NCBI GenBank assembly: GCA_039545355.1 | Contig: BCJJ01000027.1 | Location: 478,845 to 542,844 of the forward strand | Origin: Trichosporon coremiiforme | Taxonomy: Eukaryota > Basidiomycota > Tremellomycetes > Trichosporonales > Trichosporonaceae | DNA: 64,000 nucleotides | Direction: 5' to 3' | In this document: positions 43,835 through 54,134 of the stretch, piece by piece | How positions within the stretch are numbered: position 1 is the first letter of the stretch | How the letters are laid out: every line of letters begins with the position of its first letter | Notes under the pieces: model-generated | What the model was told of the DNA's origin: nothing | What the model saw: only the letters and a program-made list of their open reading frames with translations | Database searches by the model: none | Translations under genes and position numbers: made by a program

Positions 43835-45206
43835 ATGACGGCCGACTCGAAGGTGACTCTCGCGTGTCTCATCCCCATCTCGGACTCGAAGCTGAAGGAG
43901 CTCGAGTCCGTCGCCAACGTCCACTACTGGCCGGACGGCAAGGGCGTCGACCGCTCGAAATTCCCCTCCATCGACGTTCTCTTCGGCATCCCCGAGGGCG
44001 TGAAGGACCTCTCCGAGCTCCCGCGCCTTCGCCATGTCCAGCTCTGTTCCTCCGGCTCTGACGGGGGTCAGAACTGGCCCCCGATGGCGGCCGTCAAGGC
44101 CGGCGAGAGGGACGTGTCCCTCTCCACCGCGAGTGGAGCGCATGCCCTCACGATTCCAAACTACGTTACCGCCATGGTGCTCAACATCTACCACCAGATC
44201 CCGCAGCAGATCCTGAACGCTCGCGAGAAGAAGACGTGGACGAAGGACATCGACGTCTATGGACGGCCGTATGGCATTCGGCAGACTCGGGGACGCACCG
44301 CGGGCCTGCTTGTGAGTACGAACTCGGCGTTGGCTGCTCCCGCTTGCGCTTCCTTCGTTGCCCATGCTGCCTGAGGGAATGGCGGCACCGGAAGGGGGGA
44401 AGTCAAGCGACTGACGGAGCAGCAGCACCTGTGAGAGCCCCGCTGAGACAACAGGGCTACGGCAGCCTCGGCCGCGAGTCCGCGCGCCTCCTGAAGGCGC
44501 TCGGGTTCCGCATCATTGCGGCCAACACCTCGGGCGCGCCGAGGAGGCAGGACGGGTACATCCCCCCGGGCGGCGGGGACGTCGAGGGCAAGATCCCCGA
44601 GAAGTACTACTCGACCGAGGACGAGGGGGCGGTGAAGGAGTTTTTGGGACAGTGCGACGTGCTCGTTGCGTCGCTGCCTAATACGCCCAAGACGCGCGGT
44701 TTCCTGACCAAGGAAAGGTTTGGTGAGTCCTAGTTTGTGCTGTTACTCTTGCTCGGCCAGCTTGCGCCGTCTACCATCTTTCGTGGCCGCATCGTCTCAA
44801 CGCATGCGGCAGAGAGATGGCGGATCGCTGAGGGTCGGGCTGAGGGGCTGAGGACGGCGGCGGAGGGCATCGAGGATGTGAACGACACTGACACCCAGCC
44901 ATGCTCCCCCCGCAAGCCGTGCTCATCTCCGTCGGGCGCGGCAACGTCGCGACCTCGGAAGACATCCTCGCAGCCCTGGACGCAAAGGACGGGCTCTTCG
45001 GTGCCGCGCTCGACGTCACGGATCCCGAGCCGTTGCCAGACAACCACCCGCTCTGGTCCCACCCCAAGGTCGTCGTCACGCCGCACTGCTCCGGCGACCC
45101 CGAGGGCGAGATGGACATCACCGCCGATGTGCTCATGGTGAACCTCGACAGACTCGCGAAGGGGGAGCCGGTCATCAACCGTGTCGACTTCCAGAAGGGC
45201 TACTAG
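43835..45206 (+). CDS. D-isomer-specific 2-hydroxyacid dehydrogenase family protein
   Basis: These NAD(P)-dependent enzymes interconvert 2-keto acids and D-2-hydroxy acids. Exons 43835..44311, 44455..44722 and 44899..45206 give 350 aa. The substrate domain is followed by the Rossmann fold with GYGSLGRESARLLKALGF (GxGxxG). Catalytic residues fit the family: Arg in LISVGRGNVATSEDIL, Glu in DVTDPEPLPDNHPLW, and His in VVTPHCSGDPEGEM. The first exon's linker SGAHALTIPNYVTAMVLNIY matches the family interdomain helix. Introns are 143 and 176 bp, longer than most in the window. The substrate is unknown. Confidence 0.9.
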
Positions 45207-45540
45207 TGCGAACTAGTGTGAGAGGGCGTGGTGCTGTGTAGCTGTGTATCGATAGACAGTCGACGATAGAGGACTCGGGAACCCCCGTATGCAGACTTGC
45301 AGACTTGTTTTGGCACATCATGTCATGGTGTCATGGCGCAGTACGCAGTATGGTCTTGGCATGCAGGCGATGAAAGACCTCGTAGGAGTCGTGAGACTTG
45401 GCATGCGACAGCGGTGGGCAGTCGCAGCCCTGTCGACTCCCCGGCGCGTAATTTAGGCGCCGTCAGCGCGTGCGGCGCGTGCGGCGCTTGCAGGTGTTCT
45501 CCGAGTGTCCTGCTGCTCTGGCTGTTGACAATCGCTGGCG

Positions 45541-45572
45541 CGTCTCGGCGTCTCGGCGTCTCGGCGCCTCGT
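45541..45572. repeat. 8-bp tandem repeat, four units
   Basis: CGTCTCGG is present three times in a row, followed by a variant unit CGCCTCGT, in non-coding DNA. Confidence 0.88.
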
Positions 45573-45796
45573 TTCCTAGCTGCCCGTCATCACCGCAGAC
45601 ACGCCAAGTGGAGACCCAAGAGGTCCCTCGACGCTGACGGGCCAGTCTCGTCTCGTCCCGCAGCGGGGCCTCGCAACCGGCCGACGGCAGCTGCGGCTGT
45701 CAGATCTCGGATCATACTAGCGCGTCCGAAGTGCTGTCCGATCTCGGGGCAGTGACTATGCGACGTGCTGAGCATGAAGTTGAGCGGCCGAACACT

Positions 45797-45829
45797 CGTT
45801 CCTATCGTTCCTATCGTTCCTATCGTTCC
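45797..45829. repeat. 9-bp tandem repeat
   Basis: CGTTCCTAT is present three times in a row plus a partial fourth unit, in non-coding DNA. Confidence 0.9.
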
Positions 45830-46994
45830 CTCACTTCATTCACGCGTCGCGAGACACGTTACTGCTCTGGCGTTGCTGTGCAGCTTTGAGACAGCGAGGC
45901 GTAATGGCCGCCTCTCTCATTCGATGGCCGGAAGTAGACCAAAATGGGACGACAGCCTACGTCGATCTTGGCCGGTGCAAGGGACTCATGGGTTCAGCGG
46001 GTTACGGTGCGGCGATCATTGATGGCTCAAGAGCTGAGCACCAGTAAGAGTGGCGCGCTTTGTATGCGCTTTGCATCCCGCGAACAGAGCCATACGCCGT
46101 ACGCTGCAGATGGGTGTGGGTCATGCAAGGGCAAGGGAAGGGGCTCGTAGGGGGCTTGGGATGCGTGTCCGACGGGCGCCGGGGTGGTATACGCGTGACG
46201 CGATAGGACGAGCGCCAGAAATCAGGGAGGGACATTGAGGGCCGAAAATCAGCCAGAAAAGAGGTGGCCGTTTCGGACGATGCCGACCGAAAGGCTGTAC
46301 AGATGTTTTGTTGTCATGAACTTTGTCGGTTGGGTTTGCCGCTGGCATGGAGCATGCGTTCGGCAGCGACGTATGGCTCTGTCGTGTCACGCTGGCAGAA
46401 GCATGGATTGGAAATGTGTCACCGCGTCACCGACCACGTCTTGGGAGGTTGTGGAGCAGAGAGAAACCCCCTGCCCGCTTTCCCTAGTGGTCTCAAAGAG
46501 CTTGTTCGCTCCACCCTGCGCGCGCAGAACAAGCGAAAGGGGTCCTCATTGCACGGGTTCCTCAACCCACCCGAAACGCGGCCGAAGATACTCCGATACT
46601 CTGCCGCGGCGACTACGCCTTGCCAAGAAAACCGACCAACCACGATCGGCCGATTACACATCCACTCAGCTCGCGCGACGTGCAACGTACAGCGCTGCGA
46701 AGCAGGCAAAGCAGGCAGAGTGTGCAAAGTGTCCGTTGTAGACGCGCCATCGACGAAAATACCTCGTCACTGACCTTCCCTGCCATCCCCCGTCTGCTCC
46801 ACGGCCAGGGAACAGCCCGCGCGGAGGAGCCAGGCGACCCGAAGCGAACAGATGTCCGACCTCATCAGCCTGTAGCCGCTCATGCATTTCAGACCAGTCT
46901 TGTTGTCGACATTCACATCCACATCACTCTTCACACTCACGCTTGACTGATCCCACCGTCGCCGACGACAGCAACAGCAGCGGCACTCGGAGCA

Positions 46995-48713
46995 ATGAAA
47001 CGCGCCCTCCTCCCCAACGCCCGTGACCGGCCCAAGAAGCCGCGCGTGTGGGACTGGGCCGAACCAAACCCGAACCCGAACCCGATACCGCTCCCGCTGT
47101 GCACGACTTGGAAACCGAAAACAACCACGCCACCGAAAACAACCACACCCCCGACTCCTCCCTACACGCCCGCAGCGTCTGCAGCTGGCCCGAAAGTGCC
47201 TGGCACGATTGACCACCTCGCGTATCCCCATCTGTTCGGGGCTGTTCTCTCTGCCGTCATTGAGCGCCGCGATGCGCCGACGTTACGAGCGCTGCGGGGG
47301 ACGTCTCGCTCTGTCGCGGCACGCATCGACAGCGTCTTCCTCTCCGACGTCACCTACGCCCTCGAGACCGCCGAAGCTACAGCGCCGCTGAAGATGGCGA
47401 GGCATAAGCCGCTCCCGCCACAGAGCCGTTTGCTCGGCCTCCCGTGGCGGGGCCAGTCTGTGTCGACGGCGACGATCGAGGTCGGGCCCTGCGAGTGTCA
47501 TGCCAAGTTCACGCCGGACACAGCTGACGCTGATGCGGATGCCGATGCGGATGCCGATGCGGACGCCGATGCGGACGCCGACGCAGATGCCGACGCGGAG
47601 ACGGAGATGGCCGCGGATGACGAGACGCACGACGAGGCGCCGGTCAAGTGTCCCGCGCACGCGCACGAGGCACGGATCCGCGACGATGACCTGGGGAGGC
47701 TCGACTACGTCCGTTTCGTGGGCGACCCGCACGCGCACGCGGCCAACTGGGCCCTGCAGGCCGACACGGAGGTCCATGTCTTGGACATGTTTCCCCGGAA
47801 GGGGAACGGGTGGACACGCATGAATAGGGCGACGCTCGACTCGCGCCGCATCGCGCTCCAGTCGGCCGGTTCACCGCCGAGTCCCGCTTGCGAACTGGAC
47901 GACGCCGACGACGACGCAGACTCGGACGTGCCCGACCTCGAGCTCGGCGCTGCTGCTACTGTCGCTGCCCCTCCTCTCGTAGTTCCGGGAGGCTCGCCCC
48001 GACCCCAACCCCACGACGAGCGCGCAGACCGCCCCCGCCGGCGCGTGCTCCACTTCCGCCTGCATGCCGAGTACGAGTGGCTGTTCGACTACTGCATGCT
48101 TCCCCCCAGCGACATAGCGCACACGACGGTGCTCGTGTCCAAGTATCGCGGGCCAGTGCAGCTCGAGGCCCCCGAGGACTTTTGCTCCATGTGTTCCGAC
48201 GCCAGTGGGTGCCGCACCGATCCGGGCATGCTCGTGCACGTCAAGCCTGATCCGACACGCCACTTGAGTCCGGCCGAGGGACCCCTGTTTGGTCTGATCA
48301 CGAGCTTGGCAGACGACTGGACACAGCGCCTGCGCCATCTGCTGAAGACGCCGTACCCGCCCCCGATGAACCAGCACACGGCGGGAACCATCACCTTCGT
48401 AGGCACCGAAAAGTGGGAGAACAGGTGGATCCAGAGCCGGCCGAACGACGTGCTTCTGCCGAGCGGGTACGCCAGGGAGAAGATCAGACAGTGCTTCTAC
48501 TGGCGCTGCCTCAGCAATGTGCAGGACGCGATTCTGGAGTGCTTCACGGACGAAATCGACTACACTACGCGCAACCCAAAGATCAAGCGCTGGTGGGAGT
48601 TCGTCTACCTCTTCATCAACGAGGAGAGCTGCTTCCGCTTCTTGACCGTGGATGAGTATGCGCAAGAGGTCGGGGAGAGGGAGTTCGAGCTTGTCCTGGC
48701 CGAGGACATTTAG
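46995..48713 (+). CDS. F-box-like protein with Asp-Ala repeat, lineage-specific
   Basis: A single exon of 572 aa begins with a basic, Pro/Thr-rich leader including PNPNPNP (about residues 24-30). A weak F-box-like helix set follows (IDHLAYPHLFGAVLSAVIER and LRALRGTSRSVAARI, about residues 72-112). Residues about 177-200 are an alternating Asp-Ala tract encoded by GATGCG/GACGCC-type codons, which makes the DNA a short satellite. The rest is a Trp/Tyr- and Cys-containing domain of no known family, ending YAQEVGEREFELVLAEDI. Such F-box-like proteins are often numerous in this group of yeasts; I infer a role as a ubiquitin-ligase adaptor only weakly. The reading frame itself is convincing. Confidence 0.72.
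   Translation: MKRALLPNARDRPKKPRVWDWAEPNPNPNPIPLPLCTTWKPKTTTPPKTTTPPTPPYTPAASAAGPKVPGTIDHLAYPHLFGAVLSAVIERRDAPTLRALRGTSRSVAARIDSVFLSDVTYALETAEATAPLKMARHKPLPPQSRLLGLPWRGQSVSTATIEVGPCECHAKFTPDTADADADADADADADADADADADADAETEMAADDETHDEAPVKCPAHAHEARIRDDDLGRLDYVRFVGDPHAHAANWALQADTEVHVLDMFPRKGNGWTRMNRATLDSRRIALQSAGSPPSPACELDDADDDADSDVPDLELGAAATVAAPPLVVPGGSPRPQPHDERADRPRRRVLHFRLHAEYEWLFDYCMLPPSDIAHTTVLVSKYRGPVQLEAPEDFCSMCSDASGCRTDPGMLVHVKPDPTRHLSPAEGPLFGLITSLADDWTQRLRHLLKTPYPPPMNQHTAGTITFVGTEKWENRWIQSRPNDVLLPSGYAREKIRQCFYWRCLSNVQDAILECFTDEIDYTTRNPKIKRWWEFVYLFINEESCFRFLTVDEYAQEVGEREFELVLAEDI
47524..47605 (+). repeat. Coding GAT/GCG-type repeat (Asp-Ala tract)
   Basis: An in-frame run of hexanucleotide units of the type GATGCG, GATGCC and GACGCC encodes about twelve Asp-Ala pairs inside the F-box-like gene. 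Its length is likely to vary between strains. Confidence 0.9.
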
Positions 48714-48821
48714 TCGGCTTCAGTAGTACAGTACAACCATAGAACCTGTTAGCATATCGCAAAACCACACACTGTAAAACCTGTTGTTGTATGCATCACC
48801 ATCACCATCATCATCTAGACT

Positions 48822-49230
48822 CTACGCCATGATCTCGTCAATCCGCTCCATCAGGTACTTGATGACTCCGTCGGGACCGACCTTGACCTGGAGTCCGGTC
48901 GGGATCGCATGCGTCTTGATCCCCGGCACGGTTTCGCGTGCGATGCGCTGGATCTCCTCCTGTTCCTCTGGTGTCCACTGGTGAGCGTTAGCGAGCGAGC
49001 CATACATCTAGCGTCTCGGCTCGGTGACTGTGACTCACCATGCTGGCGCAGAACAAGATGCCCGGCGGCGGCTGCACACTCTCCAGGAGGGGCTTGACGC
49101 CCTCGATCGTCGTGGTGTTTCCAGCATGCACAATGTCGTACTTGTCCTTGACGTTTTCGATGACGGTGCCAATGACGATCTTTGCGCGCTCTGGCGCCGT
49201 GTTCACGCTGATGAGGTTGACGGGGGCCAT
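48822..49230 (-). CDS. Small conserved fungal protein, function unknown
   Basis: Exons complement(join(48822..48977,49039..49230)) give 115 aa, with a 61-bp intron joining CASM to WTPEEQEEIQ. The protein begins MAPVNLISVNTAPERAKIVI and continues with YDIVHAGNTTTIEGVKPLLE and GILFCASM, a compact alpha/beta pattern. I have the impression of a conserved fungal protein but cannot name a family. There is no signal peptide or membrane segment. A 30-nt stretch in the intron (ending at the acceptor) is in frame and could give a longer isoform. It is divergent from the FAH-family gene and converges on the F-box-like gene with a 108-bp gap. Confidence 0.75.
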
Positions 49231-49656
49231 GGTGTGGAATTGGCTTGGGGATGCTGAGCGGTTAGTAGCGAGCGAGCGAGCGAATGGGCACATGATGGCC
49301 GCCATCTTATCTATCGATGGACGCCGCAGCATGGACGCCGCAAGGCATCGGAGAGCTCGGGGCCGTACCTCGCGGTGTTGCGGCGACTAAAGCTCGCAGC
49401 GGCAGTAGACCAGATTAGAAATGCGCGAAATGCATTCACTAACTCGTAGTATTCCATTAGGATTGCATTACCACGAGTCCTAATGAGCCGCTGCAGTCAA
49501 TGACACCGGGCGCGCCGGGCCGGCCGGCTCGTCCGCCCCCGAGGTCCGGTCCCCGGCCCGACCTCGCTGCTGCCCACTACCCTCCCTCCTCCCTCCTCCC
49601 TCCTCCCCCTCTCCCTCCCTCCTGTCTCCTCAACATTTCCTCGTCGCACAATCTCG
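49231..49656. promoter_or_regulatory. Divergent promoter with polypyrimidine tract
   Basis: The 426-bp gap between divergent start codons ends on the plus strand in a long CT-rich tract (about 49577-49630, repeated CTCCCTC units) just before the FAH-family start. Such tracts commonly lie near transcription starts in fungi. Confidence 0.55.
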
Positions 49657-50700
49657 ATGCTCCCAAGTCTGATCAGAATGGGCGCGTCGCGACTCATCCG
49701 CTTCCTGCCGTCTGGCTCCTCGGCGCCTCGCATCGGCGAGCCCGTCGGCGACATTGACGTCGGTCTCGCGACCTATGCCGGCGACAAGGTCGAGGTCGAG
49801 CTGTACGATGGCGACTCTGTGCTGGACCCAGGATCCAAGACGGGCGAAAAGGTCACGCTCGACAAGGTGCTCGCGCCCGTGACGCAGCGCGAGTGCGGCA
49901 CGATTCGCTGCATCGGTCTCAACGTGAGTTGTGTTTTACTCTCTCGGCGTCGAGGCTCGTGCAGCTGGAAAACTCACGGCTCGCGGCTACGGCTCGCGGC
50001 TCGCTTCGCTCACCCCTCGCCCCCTCACCTGCTGACGACAGTACCTCTCCCACGCGCTCGAGGTCGGCATGGAAGTGCCCTCTGTCCCGACCGTCTTCTT
50101 CAAGGCTGCGCAGGCGCTCGCCGACCCGTTCCCTGCACCGACTGTGATTCCGAAAGCGTTCGTCCGCGACGACGCGGCCGACTACGAGGCCGAAGTCGCC
50201 ATCGTCATCGGCAAGGACGCAAAGGACGTCTCGGAGGAGGACGCGTGGGGCTACCTCGGCGGCATCACTGCGAGCAACGATGTGAGCTCGCGCAAAGCGC
50301 AATTCGCGACGAGCCAGTGGAGCTTCTCCAAGTCGTTTGACGGGGCTGCTCCCCTCGGGCCCGTGTTCGTGCCCCGCGACGCGCTCGACCAGAACAACAT
50401 CGGCGACGTCACCGTCAAGGGTATCCACAACGGAAACGTCGTGCAGAGCTCGAACCTCAACGATCTCATCTTCTCCATTCCCAAGATCATCGCATTCTTG
50501 AGCCAGGGAAGCACCCTGCCCAAGGGCACGGTCATCATCACCGGGTGAGTTAAAGTGACGCGCGAGCTGACGGCAGAACACCCTCTGGCATCGGATGGTC
50601 CAGGAACCCCAAGTCGCTGCTGCACGACGGGGACGAGTTCCGCGTCGAGGTGTCGCACGGCGTGGGCACGCTGATCAACAAGATCGTCGAGGAGAAGTAG
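49657..50700 (+). CDS. Fumarylacetoacetate hydrolase family protein (FAHD-like)
   Basis: The family cleaves C-C bonds of acylpyruvates or decarboxylates oxaloacetate, using Mg2+. Exons 49657..49923, 50042..50544 and 50577..50700 give 297 aa. An alternative start at 49678 (MGASRLIRFL) is equally plausible. Family marks are IRCIGLN-YLSHALEVGMEV, FFKAAQALADPF, the metal ligands in DYEAEVAIVIGKDAKD, GGITASNDVSSRKAQ, and the C-terminal TPSGIGWSRNPKSLL. Intron 2 is only 32 bp (GTGAGT donor, GCTGAC branch, GGCAG acceptor), the shortest in the window, and its removal restores ITG-TPSGIG. The substrate is not known. Confidence 0.92.
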
Positions 50701-50801
50701 TAAAAAAACTTAGAAGTGCTAGATTTTCATTGTTGCATTTTTTTTTGAAAACATGTACTTATGCTTTTAACTACACTTGACATTGGTATTCGCTCACGCG
50801 C

Positions 50802-52270
50802 TTACGTGCGGTACTGTTTGGTCAGCTGGCACTCTGAAAGTTCAGGCAACTCACGTCTCCGTTGATGGTCACATAGTCGTGAGACAGGTCGCAGGTCCAG
50901 TACGTCGCGGCCTCGCCCTTGCCCTGGCCGAGGTCAATGTCAATGGTGATGTTCTCGCTCTGGATGAGGTTGGTGGCGCGGTCCTCGTTCGCCTCGAGGT
51001 TGGCGTCGGGCTCGCCGTCCTTGAGGAGAACCATGGGGGTCTGGACCGGGTCGTCCTTGGCGGGGATCATGGAGACCGAGACCTTGTGGGGGTCAATCGT
51101 GCCCTCGGGAACCGAGCTGTAGCCGACAGCGCACAGGATGCGGCCCCAGTTGGCGTCCTCGCCGTACATGGCCGTCTTGACGAGGTTCGAGTTGGCGACG
51201 GACGAGGCGACAGTCTTGGCGATGTCGTACGACGGCGCACCGTGGACTTGGACAGTGACGAACTTGGTCGCGCCCTCGCCGTCGCGCACGACGAGCTTGG
51301 CGAGCTCCTGCGCAAAGTCGGTGAGCTCGTTGCGGAACAGCTCGTACTCGGCGACCATGCCCTCGTGGATCTCGCTGTTGCCCGGCGTGCCCATGCCGTT
51401 GGCGAGGACGAGGATCGTGTCGTTCGTGCTCATGTCGCCGTCGACCGTGATCGAGTTGAACGAGCGGTCAACGGCATAGTTGAGAGCAGACTGAAGGGCA
51501 GAAGGAGCAATGGCAGCGTCGGTAGCGATAACACCAAGAAGAGTAGCGTGGGGGACGGCGGGGCCCATGTTGGGCGCAATCATGCCGGCGCCCTTGTCGA
51601 TACCGACCATGCGGATCGTCTGGCCGGCGAGGTTGAAGGAGCGGCAGCGCAGTTTCGGGAACGTGTCAGTCGTCATGAATGCCGTGGCGAGGTCCATCCA
51701 GGACTTGGAGTCCAGGCCGAGGTTGCCGGCCAGCTTGGGGACGGCAGACGTGATCTTGTCGATCGGGAGCTGCTGTCCGATGACACCCGTCGACATGACG
51801 AGCGAGCCGGCCTTCTCCTTGCCCCAGCTGTCAGGCTGGGGCGCGAGCGCGTTCGTGAGCGACTTGCTCATGGCCCACGCGTTGTCCAAGCCCTGGCTGC
51901 CGGTGACGGCGTTGGCGCAACCCGAGTTCACGACGAAGCCGCGGACGCGTCCGTCAGTGGACGCGAGCAGCTCGCTCGTCACAGTGACGGGCGCGGCCTT
52001 GAAGGCGTTGCGGGTCGTGCACGCCGCAGCGGCGGTGGGGCGCTCAGAAACACTGACGAGGACGCCGAGGTCGAGGGCGCCGTTCTTCTTGATGCCGCAG
52101 TGGGTCGCGGCGACACCGAAGCCGCGGGGGAAGTCGTCGTCGTTGTACTGCACAATGTGGTGGTCCTTGTTCGGAGTCGGCTTGCCGCCCGAGCCCTTTG
52201 CGACGGCCGCGGTCGTGGAGAACGCGCGCCGCGCCAGCGTAGGCAGAGCCCGCGCCGGTGAGGTCGTCAT
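50802..52270 (-). CDS. ARG7: Glutamate N-acetyltransferase/ornithine acetyltransferase
   Basis: This mitochondrial enzyme recycles the acetyl group from acetylornithine to glutamate in arginine synthesis. Exons complement(join(50802..50813,50855..52270)) give 475 aa. The last exon is 12 nt (Tyr-Arg-Thr and stop) and restores the family ending HDYVTINGDYRT. The N-terminus MTTSPARALPTLARRAFST is a presequence. The protein is self-cleaved before the nucleophile Thr in PHATLLGVIATDAA (Thr243). Other marks are DFPRGFGVAATHCGIKKNG, VNSGCANAVTGSQGL, MSTGVIGQQLP and the SITVDGDMSTNDTILVLANG segment. CCS1 is divergently transcribed. Confidence 0.96.
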
Positions 52271-52788
52271 GATGCTGAGATGGTGGGAAGAGACGTAGCT
52301 CGGTCTTGCCTTTTACTCTTGCGATTAATTGATGGAGCCCTCAGTCTCTTTCTATTATATCATCGATCTTTCTCGAGTCAAGCATCACGTGACTCGCTTA
52401 TCTCGCCCTTTGTCTTGTTTGTTCCTAACTCGATCTTCGCCGACAGACCGAGTCAATGATGACATGGGCCGTGTCCTCCGTCTGTCGGAGAGTGTCCGTG
52501 ACCGAGTCGCACATCTATTAACAGGGGTGCGAGGGATATGTGCGGTGACAAGAGACGGCACTGATAAGGACGACGTGAAACGCACGCGACGGAAAATGTC
52601 AGGCGCGCTGAGGACGTAAAGTGGAGGTTGGTTGGTTCAACCGGAAATGACGACCCCGACTTGGGCCGGGTCGCCGCTCGCCGCTCGCCGCCCGTCATGG
52701 TTAAGCTCCTCCTCGCTGTCTCTTGACTTTCTCACTTCACTCTAACTCTCACACCTTTAGCAAGTGCAAGCGAGCACACAACATCAAA
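52271..52788. promoter_or_regulatory. Divergent promoter of ARG7 and CCS1
   Basis: A 518-bp gap between divergent start codons holds both promoters. It contains a small CGCCGCT-type repeat near 52673-52690 and TGACTCG elements (52389-52395, and TGACCGAGTC near 52499), which resemble bZIP Gcn4/AP-1 half sites; Gcn4 control of ARG7 would be sensible but is inference. Confidence 0.5.
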
Positions 52789-53798
52789 ATGACTCTCGCC
52801 AGTTCTGCGTTTAGGGTGCGCTACACTCGTGACCGAATCAGCTGACAAAGCACAGACCGAGTTCGCCGTCGACATGACGTGCCAAAACGTGAGCTTTGTG
52901 GCCCCCTCCGAGCTGACCACCAGTGTGTCAATGCCGTCGAAAAGGCTCTCAGCAGTGTTCCCGGTTAGTGTTGTCAGGTGTGCCCTTTGTGTATCCATTC
53001 TCTCACAGTGTGTTTGGTTCACGTCCAGGTGCGCACCCTAATCTCTCCAGCTACATCGTCCGGCAGTCTGAGCTAACAGCAGGCATTGATAGGTACGACA
53101 TCGAGCTCGACAACAAGCGAGTAACCATCACCGGCAAGAGTGAGTTTAGACAAAGCTGGAAACATTGCTGGAACCTGAGCTGACACCCAGCTCCCCCGTC
53201 ACAGCTCCTCTCGGCGCTGAAGTCGACCAAGCGTCAGGTGCTCGTCCGCGGCGCATCGTCGGCCGACCCGAATATCCCCTCCGAAGCCGCCATCTCCATT
53301 CTCGAGTCTCCTATTGCTCTTCCTTCACCTGACGCCTCCAAGTCGCTTCCAGGTCTCAAGGAGGACGAGTTCTCTCAGCAGGTGTACGGCATCTCCCGCT
53401 TCGTGCAGATTGCGCCCAAGAGCATCCTGATGGACCTGACGGTGCGCTTCCCGCCAAACGCAGCGCAGGACAAGTTCAACGTCTACGTCTCGAAGACGGG
53501 CAATCTTGTCGACCCGCCAAAGTCGACGGGCGGCGAGTTCGTGAGCCTCGGTCAGCTGAAGCTGGACGGCAAGGGCTACGGCGACCTGTTCAAGGAGGTC
53601 GACGGGCAGCTGTGGGAGTGGATCGGACGCGCGTGCGTGGTTCAGAAGGCCGGAGAGGACGACGGCAAGCCGGGGAGCGTGTTCGCCGGTGTCGTCGCGC
53701 GCTCCTCCGGCGTGTGGGGCAACGACAAGACGGTCTGCGCCTGCTCTGGCAGGACAATGTGGGAGGAGGGCCGCGAGATGGAGAAGAAGGGCGTCTAG
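52789..53798 (+). CDS. CCS1: Copper chaperone for superoxide dismutase
   Basis: Ccs1 loads copper into Sod1 and forms its disulfide, in the cytosol and mitochondrial intermembrane space. Exons 52789..52815, 52856..52888, 52924..52963, 53083..53139 and 53191..53798 give 254 aa. The N-terminal HMA-like domain carries MTCQNC (Cys18 and Cys21); an intron falls exactly between Asn20 and Cys21. The central SOD-like domain runs from about 85 (VYGISRFVQIAPKSILMDLT and LGQLKLDGKGYGDLF), with GSVFAGVVARSSGVWGNDKT. The C-terminal CAC motif is at 235-237, as in the family's CxC. Introns are 40, 35, 119 and 51 bp, and exons 1-4 are tiny (27-57 nt). Confidence 0.94.
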
Positions 53799-54134
53799 GC
53801 GTGGGATGCACCACACTGTAAACTGCTCGGCATTGCCGCGCTGCCGAGGTGATAGGAATGCGACTCATAGGCGACGTACCGTGGACTGACAACATTACTG
53901 ATCGCACCCCAGGCTCATATCGAATCTGACCCCAGACACGTCCACCGTGACATTCTCCACGACACACGCATTCCGCAGCACCGACGCCGTCGCACCCCAT
54001 AACCAGTCGCTCGGCACACTCGCTCTCGATCTTCCCATGTCGCACGTCCATGTCCGGAGCGGGGCAAGCGGAGCACCTCTGCCGACGCTGCGGCCCCAGC
54101 CACTCAGGTCCTGGGGGGGATATAAGACCGTCTT
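53799..54134. other. Intergenic with TATA-like element at right end
   Basis: No supported gene; an open frame from 53947 reads through into the next gene in another frame. GATATAAGACC at 54119-54129 is TATA-like and lies just before the small Cys-rich gene. Confidence 0.45.

Larger units (their letters stand above)
45207..46994. other. Gene-poor gap with short tandem repeats
   Basis: About 1.8 kb without a recognisable gene; open frames at 46235-46773 and on the other strand have no family resemblance. It contains an 8-bp array at 45541-45572 and a 9-bp array at 45797-45829. Confidence 0.55.

Noticed and set aside
48790..48815. ATG followed by CAT/CAC triplets, looking like a poly-His tag and vector sequence
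   Set aside because: It is a short CAT-type microsatellite in the gap between convergent genes, with no other vector sequence around it.
50777..52261. Long plus-strand frame (494 codons) opposite ARG7
   Set aside because: It mirrors the ARG7 exon, is rich in Val, Leu, Arg, Asp and Glu as typical for the reverse strand of GC-rich coding DNA, and has no family resemblance.
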